NCBI RefSeq assembly: GCF_004010055.1
Contig: NZ_RQVT01000056.1
Coordinates: forward strand, 124,001-188,000
Direction of reading: 5' to 3'
DNA: 64,000 bases
DNA from: Psychroflexus aestuariivivens
GTDB lineage: Bacteria; Bacteroidota; Bacteroidia; Flavobacteriales; Flavobacteriaceae
Positions within the stretch are counted from its first letter, which is position 1. Each line of letters starts with the position of its first letter. The translations under genes were made by a program, and so were the position numbers. Shown here one piece after another: positions 1-9,171 of the stretch. Under the pieces are notes generated by a model. That model was not told the origin of the DNA. It was given only the letters and a program-made list of their open reading frames with translations, and ran no database searches.

Positions 1-889
1 CTCCAGTTAAATGTTCTCTAATTTTATTGGCTTCATCTGCAATTTCATTACGATCTGTTGCTCTTAGAAAACGCTCCATAGAATCGTCGTAACCAAAAGT
101 AGAAGTCGTTGCGCCTATTTCGGCACCCATATTACAAATTGTACCTTTTCCAGTACAAGATAAATTTTTGGCACCTTCACCGAAATATTCAACAATACAG
201 CCTGTTCCGCCTTTCACGGTTAGGATTTCTGCAACTTTCAATATTACATCTTTAGCAGCTGTCCAACCTTGTGGAGCACCTGTTAATTTGACACCGATAA
301 GTTTTGGAAATTTTAGTTCCCAAGGCATTCCTGCCATAACATCAACCGCATCAGCACCACCTACGCCGATTGCAACCATTCCTAATCCACCAGCATTTAC
401 TGTATGAGAATCGGTTCCAATCATCATTCCACCTGGAAATGCATAATTTTCTAAAACTACTTGATGAATAATACCTGCACCAGGTTTCCAAAAACCGATG
501 CCATATTTACTAGATACCGACTCTAAGAAATCGAAAACTTCGTTACTCGTTTCATTAGCACGCGCTAAATCTTTACTTGCACCTTGTTTTGCCTGAATTA
601 AGTGGTCACAATGCACTGTGGTTGGCACAGCTACATTGTCTTTCCCAGCTTGCATAAATTGCAATAGTGCCATTTGCGCAGTGGCATCTTGACACGCAAT
701 TCTGTCTGGCGCAAAATCCACATAATCTTTTCCTCGTGTAAGTTTTTTATTAGGTTTACCATCCCATAAATGAGAATAAAGAATTTTTTCTGAAAGTGTA
801 AGTGGTTTGCCTACGATTTCACGAGCTTTCTCAACCCGATCCGCCATTTGGCTATACACTTTTTTAATCATATCGATATCAAAAGCCAT
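1..889 (-). CDS. acn: Aconitate hydratase, N-terminal part (cut by left edge)
   Basis: Aconitase interconverts citrate and isocitrate in the TCA cycle using a 4Fe-4S cluster. The reading frame starts at the ATG at 889 on the minus strand and runs open through position 1, giving about 296 residues of a protein that is usually about 750 long. Recognisable are the N-terminal motif HCDHLIQA, the segment [11 protein letters not shown], the signature [14 protein letters not shown] and [13 protein letters not shown], all typical of the mitochondrial-type aconitase common in Bacteroidota. The cluster cysteines lie in the missing part. A TATTTTTG promoter box sits just upstream at 918-925. There is no close upstream neighbour on the same strand: the MoxR gene ends 244 bases away. 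Confidence 0.95.
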   Translation of the reverse strand, partial: MAFDIDMIKKVYSQMADRVEKAREIVGKPLTLSEKILYSHLWDGKPNKKLTRGKDYVDFAPDRIACQDATAQMALLQFMQAGKDNVAVPTTVHCDHLIQAKQGASKDLARANETSNEVFDFLESVSSKYGIGFWKPGAGIIHQVVLENYAFPGGMMIGTDSHTVNAGGLGMVAIGVGGADAVDVMAGMPWELKFPKLIGVKLTGAPQGWTAAKDVILKVAEILTVKGGTGCIVEYFGEGAKNLSCTGKGTICNMGAEIGATTSTFGYDDSMERFLRATDRNEIADEANKIREHLTG

Positions 890-917
890 ATGTGTTGTAT
901 TTTATATTAAACGACTG

Positions 918-925
918 CAAAAATA
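918..925 (-). promoter_or_regulatory. Bacteroidota -7 promoter box for aconitase
   Basis: On the minus strand this reads TATTTTTG, a full match to TAnnTTTG, ending 28 bases before the aconitase ATG. No clear -33 TTTG was seen at the usual distance. The rest of 890-1133 is AT-rich and shows no gene. Confidence 0.6.
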
Positions 926-1133
926 GTGATTTCACTTGAATTTTGAAAATATGTAAGATAATGGCAAAATCTATGAAAATAATTCACAAAACAAGCTATT
1001 ACTATGAGTTATTTTATGAGAATAAAGAATTTTAAAGCTTATTTTTATTAAAATGACAATTAAAGACTCTTTAAAATCAAAAAAAAAGAATAACCGCTTG
1101 CAATTTAGATTGATTTTGCATAAGAAAAGATTA

Positions 1134-2087
1134 TCAGAGAAGCTTTGATATAATCTCTTCGATACTAATATTTTCAGCTTCAGCTTTATAATTTTTCACG
1201 ACACGATGTCTTAAAATTCCTTCTGCAATGGCTTGGACATCTTCAATATCTGGAGAATATTTACCTTTTGTTGCTGCATGAGTTTTTGCAGCAAGTATCA
1301 AGTTTTGTGAAGCTCTAGGACCAGCGCCCCAGTCGATGTATGTTTTTACAAAATCTGACGAATTTTCAGCATTTGGTCTTGTTTTACCAACCAATCGAAC
1401 GGCGTATTCCACCACATTATCAGGAACTGGTATCTGTCTAATCAATTGTTGTAATTCAATGATTTCTTCCGCATTGAAAAGAGGATTAATTTCAACAATA
1501 TTATTTTGTGTAGTCGATTTTACGACATCTACTTCTTCTTGAAAAGATGGATAAGACAGGTTGATTTCAAACATAAATCTGTCCAACTGTGCTTCCGGCA
1601 AAGGATAAGTTCCCTCCTGCTCTATTGGATTTTGTGTAGCTAACACAAAATATGGCTTAGATAATAAGTAGTTTTTGCCACCAACTGTGACTGCTTTTTC
1701 TTGCATAGCTTCTAAAAGTGCAGCTTGTGTTTTTGGTGGTGTTCGGTTGATTTCATCTGCTAAAAGAATATTGGTGAAAACTGGTCCTTTTAGAAATTTA
1801 AAATTTCGATTTTCATCCAAAATTTCAGAACCAATAATATCGCTTGGCATCAAATCTGGCGTGAACTGTATTCTCTTGAAATCTAAACCTAAAGCCTTAG
1901 AAATTGTATTAACCATCAAAGTTTTTGCTAATCCTGGAACACCCACCAACAGAGAATGTCCGCCAGAGAAAACTGAAATCAAAATATCATCGACCACTTT
2001 TTCTTGACCGATGATGATTTTTGATATTTCTGATTTTAAACTTTTATATTTGGTTACAAATTGATCTAATGCTTCAACGTTTGACAT
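1134..2087 (-). CDS. MoxR-family AAA+ ATPase
   Basis: A 317-residue MoxR/RavA-type AAA+ ATPase, a cytoplasmic chaperone-like ATPase that remodels partner proteins. Visible are Walker A GVPGLAKT at residues 49-56, Walker B LLADE at 107-111, the sensor/pore segment ATQNPIEQEGTYPLPEAQLD at 149-168, and a C-terminal helical lid. Length is normal for the family. It is the last gene of a minus-strand operon, starting only 3 bases after the stop of a SurA-like chaperone gene. MoxR genes normally sit before DUF58 and von Willebrand factor genes (the Bat aerotolerance cluster); here none follow. That link to periplasmic folding genes is an inference from position only. Confidence 0.93.
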   Translation of the reverse strand: MSNVEALDQFVTKYKSLKSEISKIIIGQEKVVDDILISVFSGGHSLLVGVPGLAKTLMVNTISKALGLDFKRIQFTPDLMPSDIIGSEILDENRNFKFLKGPVFTNILLADEINRTPPKTQAALLEAMQEKAVTVGGKNYLLSKPYFVLATQNPIEQEGTYPLPEAQLDRFMFEINLSYPSFQEEVDVVKSTTQNNIVEINPLFNAEEIIELQQLIRQIPVPDNVVEYAVRLVGKTRPNAENSSDFVKTYIDWGAGPRASQNLILAAKTHAATKGKYSPDIEDVQAIAEGILRHRVVKNYKAEAENISIEEIISKLL

Positions 2088-2090
2088 GAG

Positions 2091-3533
2091 TTATTTTTTT
2101 ATCCAAGATTCGGCAAATTCACATTCTTTGTATTCACCATTTATTTTTATGTAAGTATCTTTTACTTTTTCCTTTTTCCAAGCTTTTATTTCCTTAAGCT
2201 TCTTTTGTCTTAAAGCTAATTCTCGGATTTTTGTATAATCTTCGCTGAACTCTGCAATATGTTCAGGAATTCGCTTAGTAACGGTAATTAGTTTAAAAAA
2301 AGTTTTTGCAGTTCTCGGTTCAGAATCTTTGATTACTCTTGAGACTTCATTTTCTTTCAATTCTGAAACTTGATCATAAATAGAAGGATCAACTTTTGTA
2401 AGCTCGAATCGTCGGTCACCTGTAGCACTATTTATAAGTTGACCTCCACTTTCACGAGTTTCTTTTTCATCTGAAACTTCTCTAGCAGCATCGCCAAAAC
2501 TAACATCTCCATTTACAATTTTCTCTCTGACCAACTCTATTTCTTTTTTTGCTTTTTCAATAGCTTCAGAGCTGATTTCTGGATAAAGTAATATGTGTCG
2601 AACATCAACTTGTTGTCCACGTATCTTTTCTACCATAAGTATATGCCATCCAAATTCAGTTTCAAAAGGGCGGCTAACTTCACCTTCTTGAAGGCTGAAT
2701 GCAGCATCTTTGAATTCTTTAACAAAGTTATCATCTCTGGACAATGTTATTTTTCCGCCTTGACTTCTTGACCCTCTGTCTTCAGAATAAAGAACAGCTT
2801 TTGTAGCAAAACTACCTCCACTCATAACATCCTCACGATAGGAATTCAGTTTATCGATTACTGCTTGTCGTTCTTTCTCTCCAACTTCTGGGCGCACAAT
2901 GATTTGTGCAAGTTCAACTTCATTACTAATCATTGGTACTTCATCCTCAGGTATTGCTTCAAAAAACTGACGTGTTTCTTCAGGAGTAATTTCTACATCA
3001 TCAACAATTTCACCCTGCATAGATTCTGCCAGCATGCGTTCTTTGTTAATTTGCATTAACTGATCTCTTAATTCATCTTCAGATTCCATTTTATAAAAAT
3101 CTAAAAGCTTCTGCATGCTTCCGGTCTGCTGCACAAATTGGCTAATTTGTTGTTGCGTATAACTTTCTATTCGCTCTGGATCAAACGGCAAACTGTCCTG
3201 AACTGCATGATGAGCAAATAATTTGTTTTCCATTATGGTTTCTGCAGCATCACAATATGAAACTTCACCAATTTCTTGGTTTTTCATATCTTGGTATGCT
3301 TTTAAAATATCGCTTTCTAAAACAAGATAGTCGCCTACAACTGCAGCTACACCATCTATTTTTACGCGACCATCTTCTGTGACTTTTGTGGATTCTAGCA
3401 CCGCTTTGTCAACATCGCTATCGTTTAGTAAATTGTCTTTTTCGTCAACAGTAACTTGTCCGAATAAACTGACTGAAGTTACGAGTGAGCAAAAACACAA
3501 GATTGTTTTAATATTAATAAACTTCAAATTCAT
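2091..3533 (-). CDS. SurA-like periplasmic peptidyl-prolyl isomerase, two parvulin domains
   Basis: A secreted chaperone/prolyl isomerase expected to help outer-membrane proteins fold. After a hydrophobic signal peptide (residues 1-26, ending VSLFGQ) comes a helical SurA N-domain, then two parvulin (PpiC-type) domains at roughly 200-295 and 310-415, the first containing the FGWHILMVEK motif and the second opening VDVRHILL. I chose the ATG at 3533 because it gives a compact signal peptide; an in-frame ATG at 3548 adds five residues. Either start overlaps the end of the upstream gene (stop at 3514), so the genes are probably translationally coupled. It is the third of three consecutive SurA-like genes. 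Confidence 0.88.
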   Translation of the reverse strand: MNLKFINIKTILCFCSLVTSVSLFGQVTVDEKDNLLNDSDVDKAVLESTKVTEDGRVKIDGVAAVVGDYLVLESDILKAYQDMKNQEIGEVSYCDAAETIMENKLFAHHAVQDSLPFDPERIESYTQQQISQFVQQTGSMQKLLDFYKMESEDELRDQLMQINKERMLAESMQGEIVDDVEITPEETRQFFEAIPEDEVPMISNEVELAQIIVRPEVGEKERQAVIDKLNSYREDVMSGGSFATKAVLYSEDRGSRSQGGKITLSRDDNFVKEFKDAAFSLQEGEVSRPFETEFGWHILMVEKIRGQQVDVRHILLYPEISSEAIEKAKKEIELVREKIVNGDVSFGDAAREVSDEKETRESGGQLINSATGDRRFELTKVDPSIYDQVSELKENEVSRVIKDSEPRTAKTFFKLITVTKRIPEHIAEFSEDYTKIRELALRQKKLKEIKAWKKEKVKDTYIKINGEYKECEFAESWIKK

Positions 3534-4380
3534 TGTTTTTTGTAGCATCTTTTGTTATTTCTTTTTCAATATTTTTGGAAACCTCAGTTTTCTTTTTATT
3601 CAATAAAATTTGTTCTATAGTTGGCTTTACATAACTTAATGGCGCTTCACTATTTCGTTTCAAAACATCTTTTACAAAAATCAAAAAAACATCGTTTCCA
3701 TTTTCTGTCTCAAGTTCTATAAAATTATCTGATTTAAAAAAAGCATCGGTTCGGATGTTTAATGAATCTTTTTTGGAAAATTCGTCTATAATAACAGCAC
3801 TTCTCACCCATGTAGAGTCATTTAGTATCATCGACTTGAATTCTAAAATCCGACTATCGAGTTCTTTTTTATCTTCAGCATTAAAACGTCGAAATTTTTC
3901 TTTTATGTTTTTGAAACCATTTATTTTTTTATCAACCTGCAAATATCGCAATTTGATAAGGTCTTCGTTGAGTTTGAAGTTAGTTTTATTCTTTTCGTAA
4001 TATTCTGCAATCGATGCAGAATCGATTTCACCTTCCAACTCACGCTCTATAATGGCATCTTTGTAAGCCTTTTTAAAAAGTTGCTCTTTGTATTTCTGAG
4101 CTAAATTTCTAAAATGAGTTTGCTGCTCTTCAGGTAAATTTAATTTGGCACGATCTAAAAGCAATTTGTCCGTGGCCCAATTTCGGATAAAGTTTTTTGC
4201 AAAAACCGCACTATCCTCAGTACTAATTTGTTTTGGAAGATTTTCATTCAACTCCTCCAAAGTCAGAAAATGATCATTGACTCTAGCAATTACATTGTCA
4301 GATCTATCTTCTTCAAAGTATTCGCATGAAGACAAAATAAATGCGAAAACAAGTAATATTAATAAGTTTTTAGTTTTCAA
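3514..4380 (-). CDS. SurA-N-like lipoprotein without a recognisable parvulin domain
   Basis: A 288-residue lipoprotein. The N terminus is a lipoprotein signal with lipobox LSSC (Cys19). The following segment (VIARVNDHFLTLEELNENLP) resembles the start of SurA/PrsA chaperone N-domains, and the middle is strongly helical and charged. No HILxxx or FGWHIL parvulin motif is seen, so catalytic isomerase activity is unlikely. It lies between two parvulin-containing SurA-like genes, 1 base after the stop of the upstream one and overlapping the downstream one, so a shared role in outer-membrane protein folding is inferred. The frame and signal are clear; the precise function is not. Confidence 0.82.
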   Translation of the reverse strand: MKTKNLLILLVFAFILSSCEYFEEDRSDNVIARVNDHFLTLEELNENLPKQISTEDSAVFAKNFIRNWATDKLLLDRAKLNLPEEQQTHFRNLAQKYKEQLFKKAYKDAIIERELEGEIDSASIAEYYEKNKTNFKLNEDLIKLRYLQVDKKINGFKNIKEKFRRFNAEDKKELDSRILEFKSMILNDSTWVRSAVIIDEFSKKDSLNIRTDAFFKSDNFIELETENGNDVFLIFVKDVLKRNSEAPLSYVKPTIEQILLNKKKTEVSKNIEKEITKDATKNNEFEVY

Positions 4381-4381
4381 A

Positions 4382-6301
4382 TTATTGCTCTATCTGTTTT
4401 AAAACCTCTTCGTTCACTTCAACATTGTACTGATTTCTAAGGTTTTCAATCAGTTCTTTTTCTCTTTCAGTTTGAAGTTGATTTATAACTTTCCCTTTTA
4501 CTTTTTCAAATTCTAATATTTTTGAAGGTAAAATTTCTTCAATATTTAAGAGTAAAAACTGTTTATTATGCTTGTAAATCTTACTTAAGCCAGTTTTCAA
4601 TTTCAAATCTTCGGGCAATTTAGAAGAATTCAGTTTTAAAGTTAGGTTTTCTTGAATTATATTTTCTAAGATTTCGTCATTTAATTCAGTGATATCTTGA
4701 TTGTTTTTCAAAGCTTTTTTCACTTTTCTCAAATTCGAACGCTCTGATGATGTAACAATCAATGTTTTTATTTTAGCGTCAGATTTGAATTCTTCTCTAT
4801 GATTTTCATAATACTCCTTTTGCTTCAAACTGTCTTCAGATATTGGTTGCCAGACATTTTTTTTCATGAAATCAAAAATCAAAATCCCATTTTTATACTC
4901 CATGATTTTTTTAGCAAAACTTTCATCTAAATCCATCAATTGGGTTTTGTGATAATCTATCAATTCTTTATAAACAAATTCGTCGATGGACTCATCTACA
5001 ATTACCTCAAAGTTAGGCATCTTACCCAACATACGCTGTTTTTTCTGAAGATATTCACCAAATTCTTGAAAACCGACTTGGTAATCATCAATTTTCAAAA
5101 AGTATTCTTCAGGAATGTTGCTTTCTGTTAAAAATTTCCATTTTCCTTTTTTGAAACTATCATCAAGTTGATTTAAGAAATAATTTCTAGCATTAGGATT
5201 AATTTCAATATCATAATTTTTTTCAATATTAGACTGAATTCTGCTATTCAGCAATTTAGATCTTGAAGAGGTTTTCAATTGGCGACGAATTTCTCTCTCC
5301 ACCTCAGCCAAAGGCTCCAAAGGTTTCACTTCGATGAGTTTAGCGATGTGCCAGCCAAATTTCGTTTTGAATGGCTCGGTATAATCGCCCGGATTTTGAA
5401 GCGCAAAAGCTTTATTCTCAAAAGTTTTGGAATTCAAACCACCAACTTTGAAAGCAGGAATGTAACCTCCAGTTTTTCCAGTATTGGTGTCGTGGCTGTA
5501 CTGTTTTGCCAATTCGTGAAAGTCTTCTCCGCTCTCTAATTTTTTATAAATTTTATCTATTAATGATTTAGGATCGCTCAAGGAATCGTTTTCAAACACT
5601 AAAATGTGTGCTGTTGAAATTTCGCCTCGAGATTTTCTTTCACCAGTTTTTTGAATAATGTGGTAGCCAAATTGAGTCCGAACAGGTTCAGAAATTTCGT
5701 CCACTTCTAAGTTGTAAGTTGCATTTTCAAAAGGATAAACCATTTTGAAAGCATTAAACCAGTTCATATCACCACCATTAACTTTTACCGATGGATCTTC
5801 TGAAAATTCTTTGGCTAATTTTTCGAAATCTTCTCCGTTTTCAATGCGTTTCTTAACTGATTTTGCTTTTTTATAAATCTGAATGGTATCTTCTTCATGT
5901 TCAGAAATTTTAAATAAAATATGTCTTGCACGGACTTCAGTTTTATATCGTTCATAGGTTTCAGCAATCATTTTTTCAGTGACTTCTCCATTAGAAATAT
6001 AATTGTCTGCGATTTGTTTGAAATAATTTTGATATTCTTTTTGAAACTCAGGCAAAGTATCCAATTTCTGATCGTAAGCAGCTTTAAGTTTCAATCTGAA
6101 ATTAACGTACAATTCTAAATAATCGGAAATAGAATTATCGTCATTTTCTACTAATTCTATGTTTTTCTGGTAAGAGTCCAAAAATGAATCTACAGTATAA
6201 GATTCAGAATCTATGGTGAACAAAATCTGTTCATTTTGCTGTGCGAAAGAATTTATCGCACAGAAAAAAATAAGTGCATAAAAAACAAAAAATTGTTTCA
6301 T
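4382..6301 (-). CDS. Periplasmic peptidyl-prolyl isomerase, two parvulin domains
   Basis: A 639-residue secreted parvulin-type prolyl isomerase. A signal peptide occupies residues 1-20 (ending FAQQ). Two parvulin repeats are visible: one from about residue 117 (VRARHILFK to FGYHIIQKTG) and one from about 228 (STAHILVFE to FGWHIAKLIE). The C-terminal third is charged and helical. It is the promoter-proximal gene of the four-gene operon running down to the MoxR gene. A TACTTTTG promoter box lies at 6322-6329. Members of this family in Bacteroidota are usually called peptidylprolyl isomerase; substrate specificity cannot be read from sequence. Confidence 0.9.
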   Translation of the reverse strand: MKQFFVFYALIFFCAINSFAQQNEQILFTIDSESYTVDSFLDSYQKNIELVENDDNSISDYLELYVNFRLKLKAAYDQKLDTLPEFQKEYQNYFKQIADNYISNGEVTEKMIAETYERYKTEVRARHILFKISEHEEDTIQIYKKAKSVKKRIENGEDFEKLAKEFSEDPSVKVNGGDMNWFNAFKMVYPFENATYNLEVDEISEPVRTQFGYHIIQKTGERKSRGEISTAHILVFENDSLSDPKSLIDKIYKKLESGEDFHELAKQYSHDTNTGKTGGYIPAFKVGGLNSKTFENKAFALQNPGDYTEPFKTKFGWHIAKLIEVKPLEPLAEVEREIRRQLKTSSRSKLLNSRIQSNIEKNYDIEINPNARNYFLNQLDDSFKKGKWKFLTESNIPEEYFLKIDDYQVGFQEFGEYLQKKQRMLGKMPNFEVIVDESIDEFVYKELIDYHKTQLMDLDESFAKKIMEYKNGILIFDFMKKNVWQPISEDSLKQKEYYENHREEFKSDAKIKTLIVTSSERSNLRKVKKALKNNQDITELNDEILENIIQENLTLKLNSSKLPEDLKLKTGLSKIYKHNKQFLLLNIEEILPSKILEFEKVKGKVINQLQTEREKELIENLRNQYNVEVNEEVLKQIEQ

Positions 6302-6321
6302 AGTTTAAAAAATTATTTCGA

Positions 6322-6329
6322 CAAAAGTA
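6322..6329 (-). promoter_or_regulatory. Promoter of the SurA-like/MoxR operon
   Basis: The minus strand reads TACTTTTG (TAnnTTTG consensus), ending 20 bases before the ATG at 6301. ATTG at 6349-6352, 19 bases upstream, is a three-of-four match to the -33 TTTG element. Confidence 0.65.
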
Positions 6330-6419
6330 ACAAAATTGAAAGTGTGTACAATGTTTAAGTTTTTATAAAATTTGAGTGGAATTCTTAGCCTTATTTTAAT
6401 TTGCAAAAGAATATCTTTT

Positions 6420-6872
6420 ATGAAATATACCACAACTATAAAAATAAATAAACCACGATCTGAGATTATTGATGTATTTGAAAATTCTGAAAATCTTATA
6501 CATTGGCAACGTGGACTTCAACGCAGCAGAGTCGTTGCGGGCAAAGAAGGTGAAGTTGGCAGTAAGCGGAAACTCTATATAAAAATAGAGGGTCGTAACT
6601 TAAGAATGACCGAAATTATCACCAAAAAAAATATGCCTGAAGAATGGCATGCAGAATATGAAAGCCTTGGAATACAAAGTTCTCAGAAAAATTATTTTAA
6701 AATCATTTCTGAAGGCGAAACAGAATGGGTTTCTGAAAGTGAATTCAAATTTTCTGGATTCATGAAAATTGTGGCCAAATTAATGCCGGAAATTTTCAAA
6801 AAACGCTCAAAAATGATCCAAGAAGACTTTAAAGATTTCATTGAATGTAATATAAGTGCAAAAACAAAATAA
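6420..6872 (+). CDS. SRPBCC (START/Bet v1-fold) family protein
   Basis: A 150-residue single-domain protein of the SRPBCC superfamily, whose members bind hydrophobic ligands in a helix-grip fold. The N terminus (TTTIKINKPRSEIIDVFENSE) followed by HWQRGLQ is the usual opening strand and helix, and the C terminus is a long amphipathic helix (MKIVAKLMPEIFKKRSKMIQ). I start at the ATG at 6420; the reading frame is open upstream to 6372 but the extra residues do not fit the family. No signal peptide, so cytoplasmic. It precedes the OmpH gene by 53 bases on the same strand. Ligand and role are unknown. Confidence 0.75.
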   Translation: MKYTTTIKINKPRSEIIDVFENSENLIHWQRGLQRSRVVAGKEGEVGSKRKLYIKIEGRNLRMTEIITKKNMPEEWHAEYESLGIQSSQKNYFKIISEGETEWVSESEFKFSGFMKIVAKLMPEIFKKRSKMIQEDFKDFIECNISAKTK

Positions 6873-6925
6873 ATGAAAATTTGATTTGTGACTTTAAATA
6901 ACTTTATTTGTAAAAAATATTTAAA

Positions 6926-7453
6926 ATGAAACATATTATTAGCATTGCCTTGTTGTTAATCAGTTTAACAAGTCTTGCGCAAACAAAAGTCGGAACGATT
7001 AACAACGAGTATATATTATCCAAAATGGATGAAATAAAAAGTGTTGAAGAACAAATGAAAGTTTACAGTCGACAGTTGGACAGCACTATTCAAACAAAAT
7101 ATGCTGAGTACAAAACAAAACTGGATAAATACAAGTCCGAAGAAGCTGACATGAATGAAGTCATGAAAAAAATCAAACAGAATGAAATTGTTGATATGGA
7201 AGAAGATCTTCAGAAATTACAGCAAAATTCTTCAAAAATGCTTCAAATCAAGCAAGATGAATTACTTAGACCATTGTACAATAAAATCGGAAATGCGCTA
7301 GAAGTCATTGTTCAAAAAGAAGGCTTCACTCAGGTTTTCGATGAAAACAACAGCATTATTTATATCGATCCTGAATTTGATTTAACCTTGAAAGTTATGA
7401 AAAGCATGGGCATCGAAATTGAACAAGAAAACCCGGATGTCACTCCTGAATAA
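6926..7453 (+). CDS. OmpH/Skp-family periplasmic chaperone
   Basis: A 175-residue Skp-like periplasmic chaperone thought to hold unfolded outer-membrane proteins in solution. It has a clear signal peptide (residues 1-19, ending TSLAQ), then KVGTINNEYILSKMDEIKSV, the usual start of the family, followed by a long charged coiled coil (residues about 35-115) and a C-terminal segment with VIVQKEGFTQVFDE. Length and layout match Skp/OmpH. It fits functionally with the SurA-like operon encoded divergently just to the left. A strong bidirectional hairpin ends the transcript. Confidence 0.9.
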   Translation: MKHIISIALLLISLTSLAQTKVGTINNEYILSKMDEIKSVEEQMKVYSRQLDSTIQTKYAEYKTKLDKYKSEEADMNEVMKKIKQNEIVDMEEDLQKLQQNSSKMLQIKQDELLRPLYNKIGNALEVIVQKEGFTQVFDENNSIIYIDPEFDLTLKVMKSMGIEIEQENPDVTPE

Positions 7454-7472
7454 TTTACTTTAGTGAATAATT

Positions 7473-7506
7473 AAAGCCTCTAGATTTTCAAAAATCTAGA
7501 GGCTTT
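7473..7506. terminator. Bidirectional terminator between ompH-like gene and guaB
   Basis: A perfect 16-bp stem with a two-base loop (CA), containing AAAGCCTCTAGATTTT and its complement. T runs lie on both sides, so it can terminate both the plus-strand chaperone gene and minus-strand guaB. Confidence 0.9.
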
Positions 7507-7548
7507 TTTTATTGTTTAAATTCACTTTGGGAAATAGTCCCAAAAAAT

Positions 7549-9021
7549 CTATCGGCTGTAGTTTGGCGCTTCTTTCGTAATAGTTACACCATGAGGATGA
7601 CTTTCCATAACACCAGAAGCTGTAATTTGCACAAATTGGCCATTTTCTTTTAGTGATTCAATATTTTCTGCTCCACAATATCCCATTCCAGCTCTTAAAC
7701 CACCAATGAATTGAACCATACTTTCCACCAATTCGCCTTTATACGGAACTCGACCAACAATTCCTTCTGGAACAAGTTTTTTGATGTCGTCTTCAACGTC
7801 TTGGAAATAGCGGTCTTTAGAACCTTTGTGCATCGCTTCTACAGAACCCATGCCTCGATAAGATTTGAATTTTCTACCTTCATAAATGATTGTTTCACCA
7901 GGAGATTCTTTGGTTCCAGCCAATAAAGACCCTAACATCACACAATCTGCTCCACCAGCAATGGCTTTTGGAATATCGCCAGTATATCGAATTCCTCCGT
8001 CAGCAATCACAGGAACACCAGAACCTTTAATAGCTTCAGAAACTTCCATGACTGCAGATAATTGAGGTGCACCAACGCCAGCCACAATTCTTGTGGTACA
8101 AATAGAACCTGGACCAATTCCAACTTTTACAGCGTCAGCACCAGCTTCTACAAGATATTTAGCAGCTTCAGCTGTGGCAATATTTCCAACGACAACGTCA
8201 AGTTCTGGAAACTCGGCTTTTATTAATTTCAAAACATCAACAACGCCTTTAGTATGTCCATGAGCAGTATCAATCACAACTGCATCAACGCCAGCTTTTA
8301 CTAAAGCTGAAGCGCGTTCAACAATATCTGCTGTAACGCCTAAAGCTGCGGCAACTCTCAACCTTCCATATTGATCTTTGTTTGCAAATGGTTTCTGCGT
8401 CAATTTAGTGATATCTCTAAATGTAATTAAACCTACTAATTTATTATTTTGATCAACAACAGGTAATTTTTCAATTTTATGTTTTTGAAGAATAACTTCT
8501 GCTTCCTTTAGAGACGTACCTTCTTTAGCAGTGACCAAATTCTCTGAAGTCATGACTTCTCTGATTTCACGATTGTTATTTTCTTCAAATCTAAGGTCGC
8601 GGTTGGTGACAATTCCTATCAATATATTAGAGTCATCCACAATTGGAATTCCACCAATACTATGTTCTCGCATACTGGCTTTAGCATCAGCAACTGTGGC
8701 AGATATCGGCAAAGTAACAGGATCGATAATCATTCCACTTTCAGCACGTTTTACTTTTCTAACTTTTAAAGCTTGCGCTTCAATAGTCATGTTTTTATGT
8801 AAAACCCCAATTCCTCCTTCTCTAGCAATAGCAATAGCCATTCTAGATTCTGTAACGGTATCCATTGCTGCAGAAACGATTGGTACGTTGAGTGAGATAT
8901 TTCTTGTAAATTTACTTTGAATACTGACTTTTCTCGGAAGTACTTCAGAATAGGCAGGAACCAGAAGTACATCATCGTAAGTTAATCCTAAGCCTTTAAT
9001 TTTGGAATTTGAAACTGTCAT
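7549..9021 (-). CDS. guaB: IMP dehydrogenase
   Basis: Oxidises IMP to XMP with NAD, the committed step of GMP synthesis, in the cytoplasm. The 490-residue protein shows the TIM-barrel start [11 protein letters not shown], a tandem CBS (Bateman) regulatory module at about residues 95-205, the catalytic loop GPGSICTTR with Cys308, and the flap/active-site segment [10 protein letters not shown]. The length is typical of bacterial IMPDH with the Bateman domain intact. It is monocistronic: terminators lie on both sides and its own TATATTTG promoter box lies at 9044-9051. Confidence 0.98.
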   Translation of the reverse strand: MTVSNSKIKGLGLTYDDVLLVPAYSEVLPRKVSIQSKFTRNISLNVPIVSAAMDTVTESRMAIAIAREGGIGVLHKNMTIEAQALKVRKVKRAESGMIIDPVTLPISATVADAKASMREHSIGGIPIVDDSNILIGIVTNRDLRFEENNNREIREVMTSENLVTAKEGTSLKEAEVILQKHKIEKLPVVDQNNKLVGLITFRDITKLTQKPFANKDQYGRLRVAAALGVTADIVERASALVKAGVDAVVIDTAHGHTKGVVDVLKLIKAEFPELDVVVGNIATAEAAKYLVEAGADAVKVGIGPGSICTTRIVAGVGAPQLSAVMEVSEAIKGSGVPVIADGGIRYTGDIPKAIAGGADCVMLGSLLAGTKESPGETIIYEGRKFKSYRGMGSVEAMHKGSKDRYFQDVEDDIKKLVPEGIVGRVPYKGELVESMVQFIGGLRAGMGYCGAENIESLKENGQFVQITASGVMESHPHGVTITKEAPNYSR

Positions 9022-9043
9022 TGCAATTAGATTTAATTGCGTG

Positions 9044-9051
9044 CAAATATA
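9044..9051 (-). promoter_or_regulatory. guaB -7 promoter box
   Basis: The minus strand reads TATATTTG, followed by C, 22 bases before the guaB ATG. The same TATATTTGC form recurs before rimO and secDF in this window. Confidence 0.65.
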
Positions 9052-9112
9052 CGTGATTTATAACTAATGACATCTAAATCAGTAATTTTCTGACTTGATA
9101 TTATAAAATAAA

Positions 9113-9143
9113 AAATCCCACAGTTTTTAAAATTGTGGGATTT
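9113..9143 (-). terminator. Terminator of the icmF-type mutase gene
   Basis: Hairpin AAATCCCACAGTTTT / AAAATTGTGGGATTT with one G-T pair and a minimal loop, followed on the minus strand by a T-rich tract. It lies 28 bases after the mutase stop and before the guaB promoter. Confidence 0.88.
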
Positions 9144-9171
9144 ATTTTAAAAAAGTAAGTATTAAATTTTC

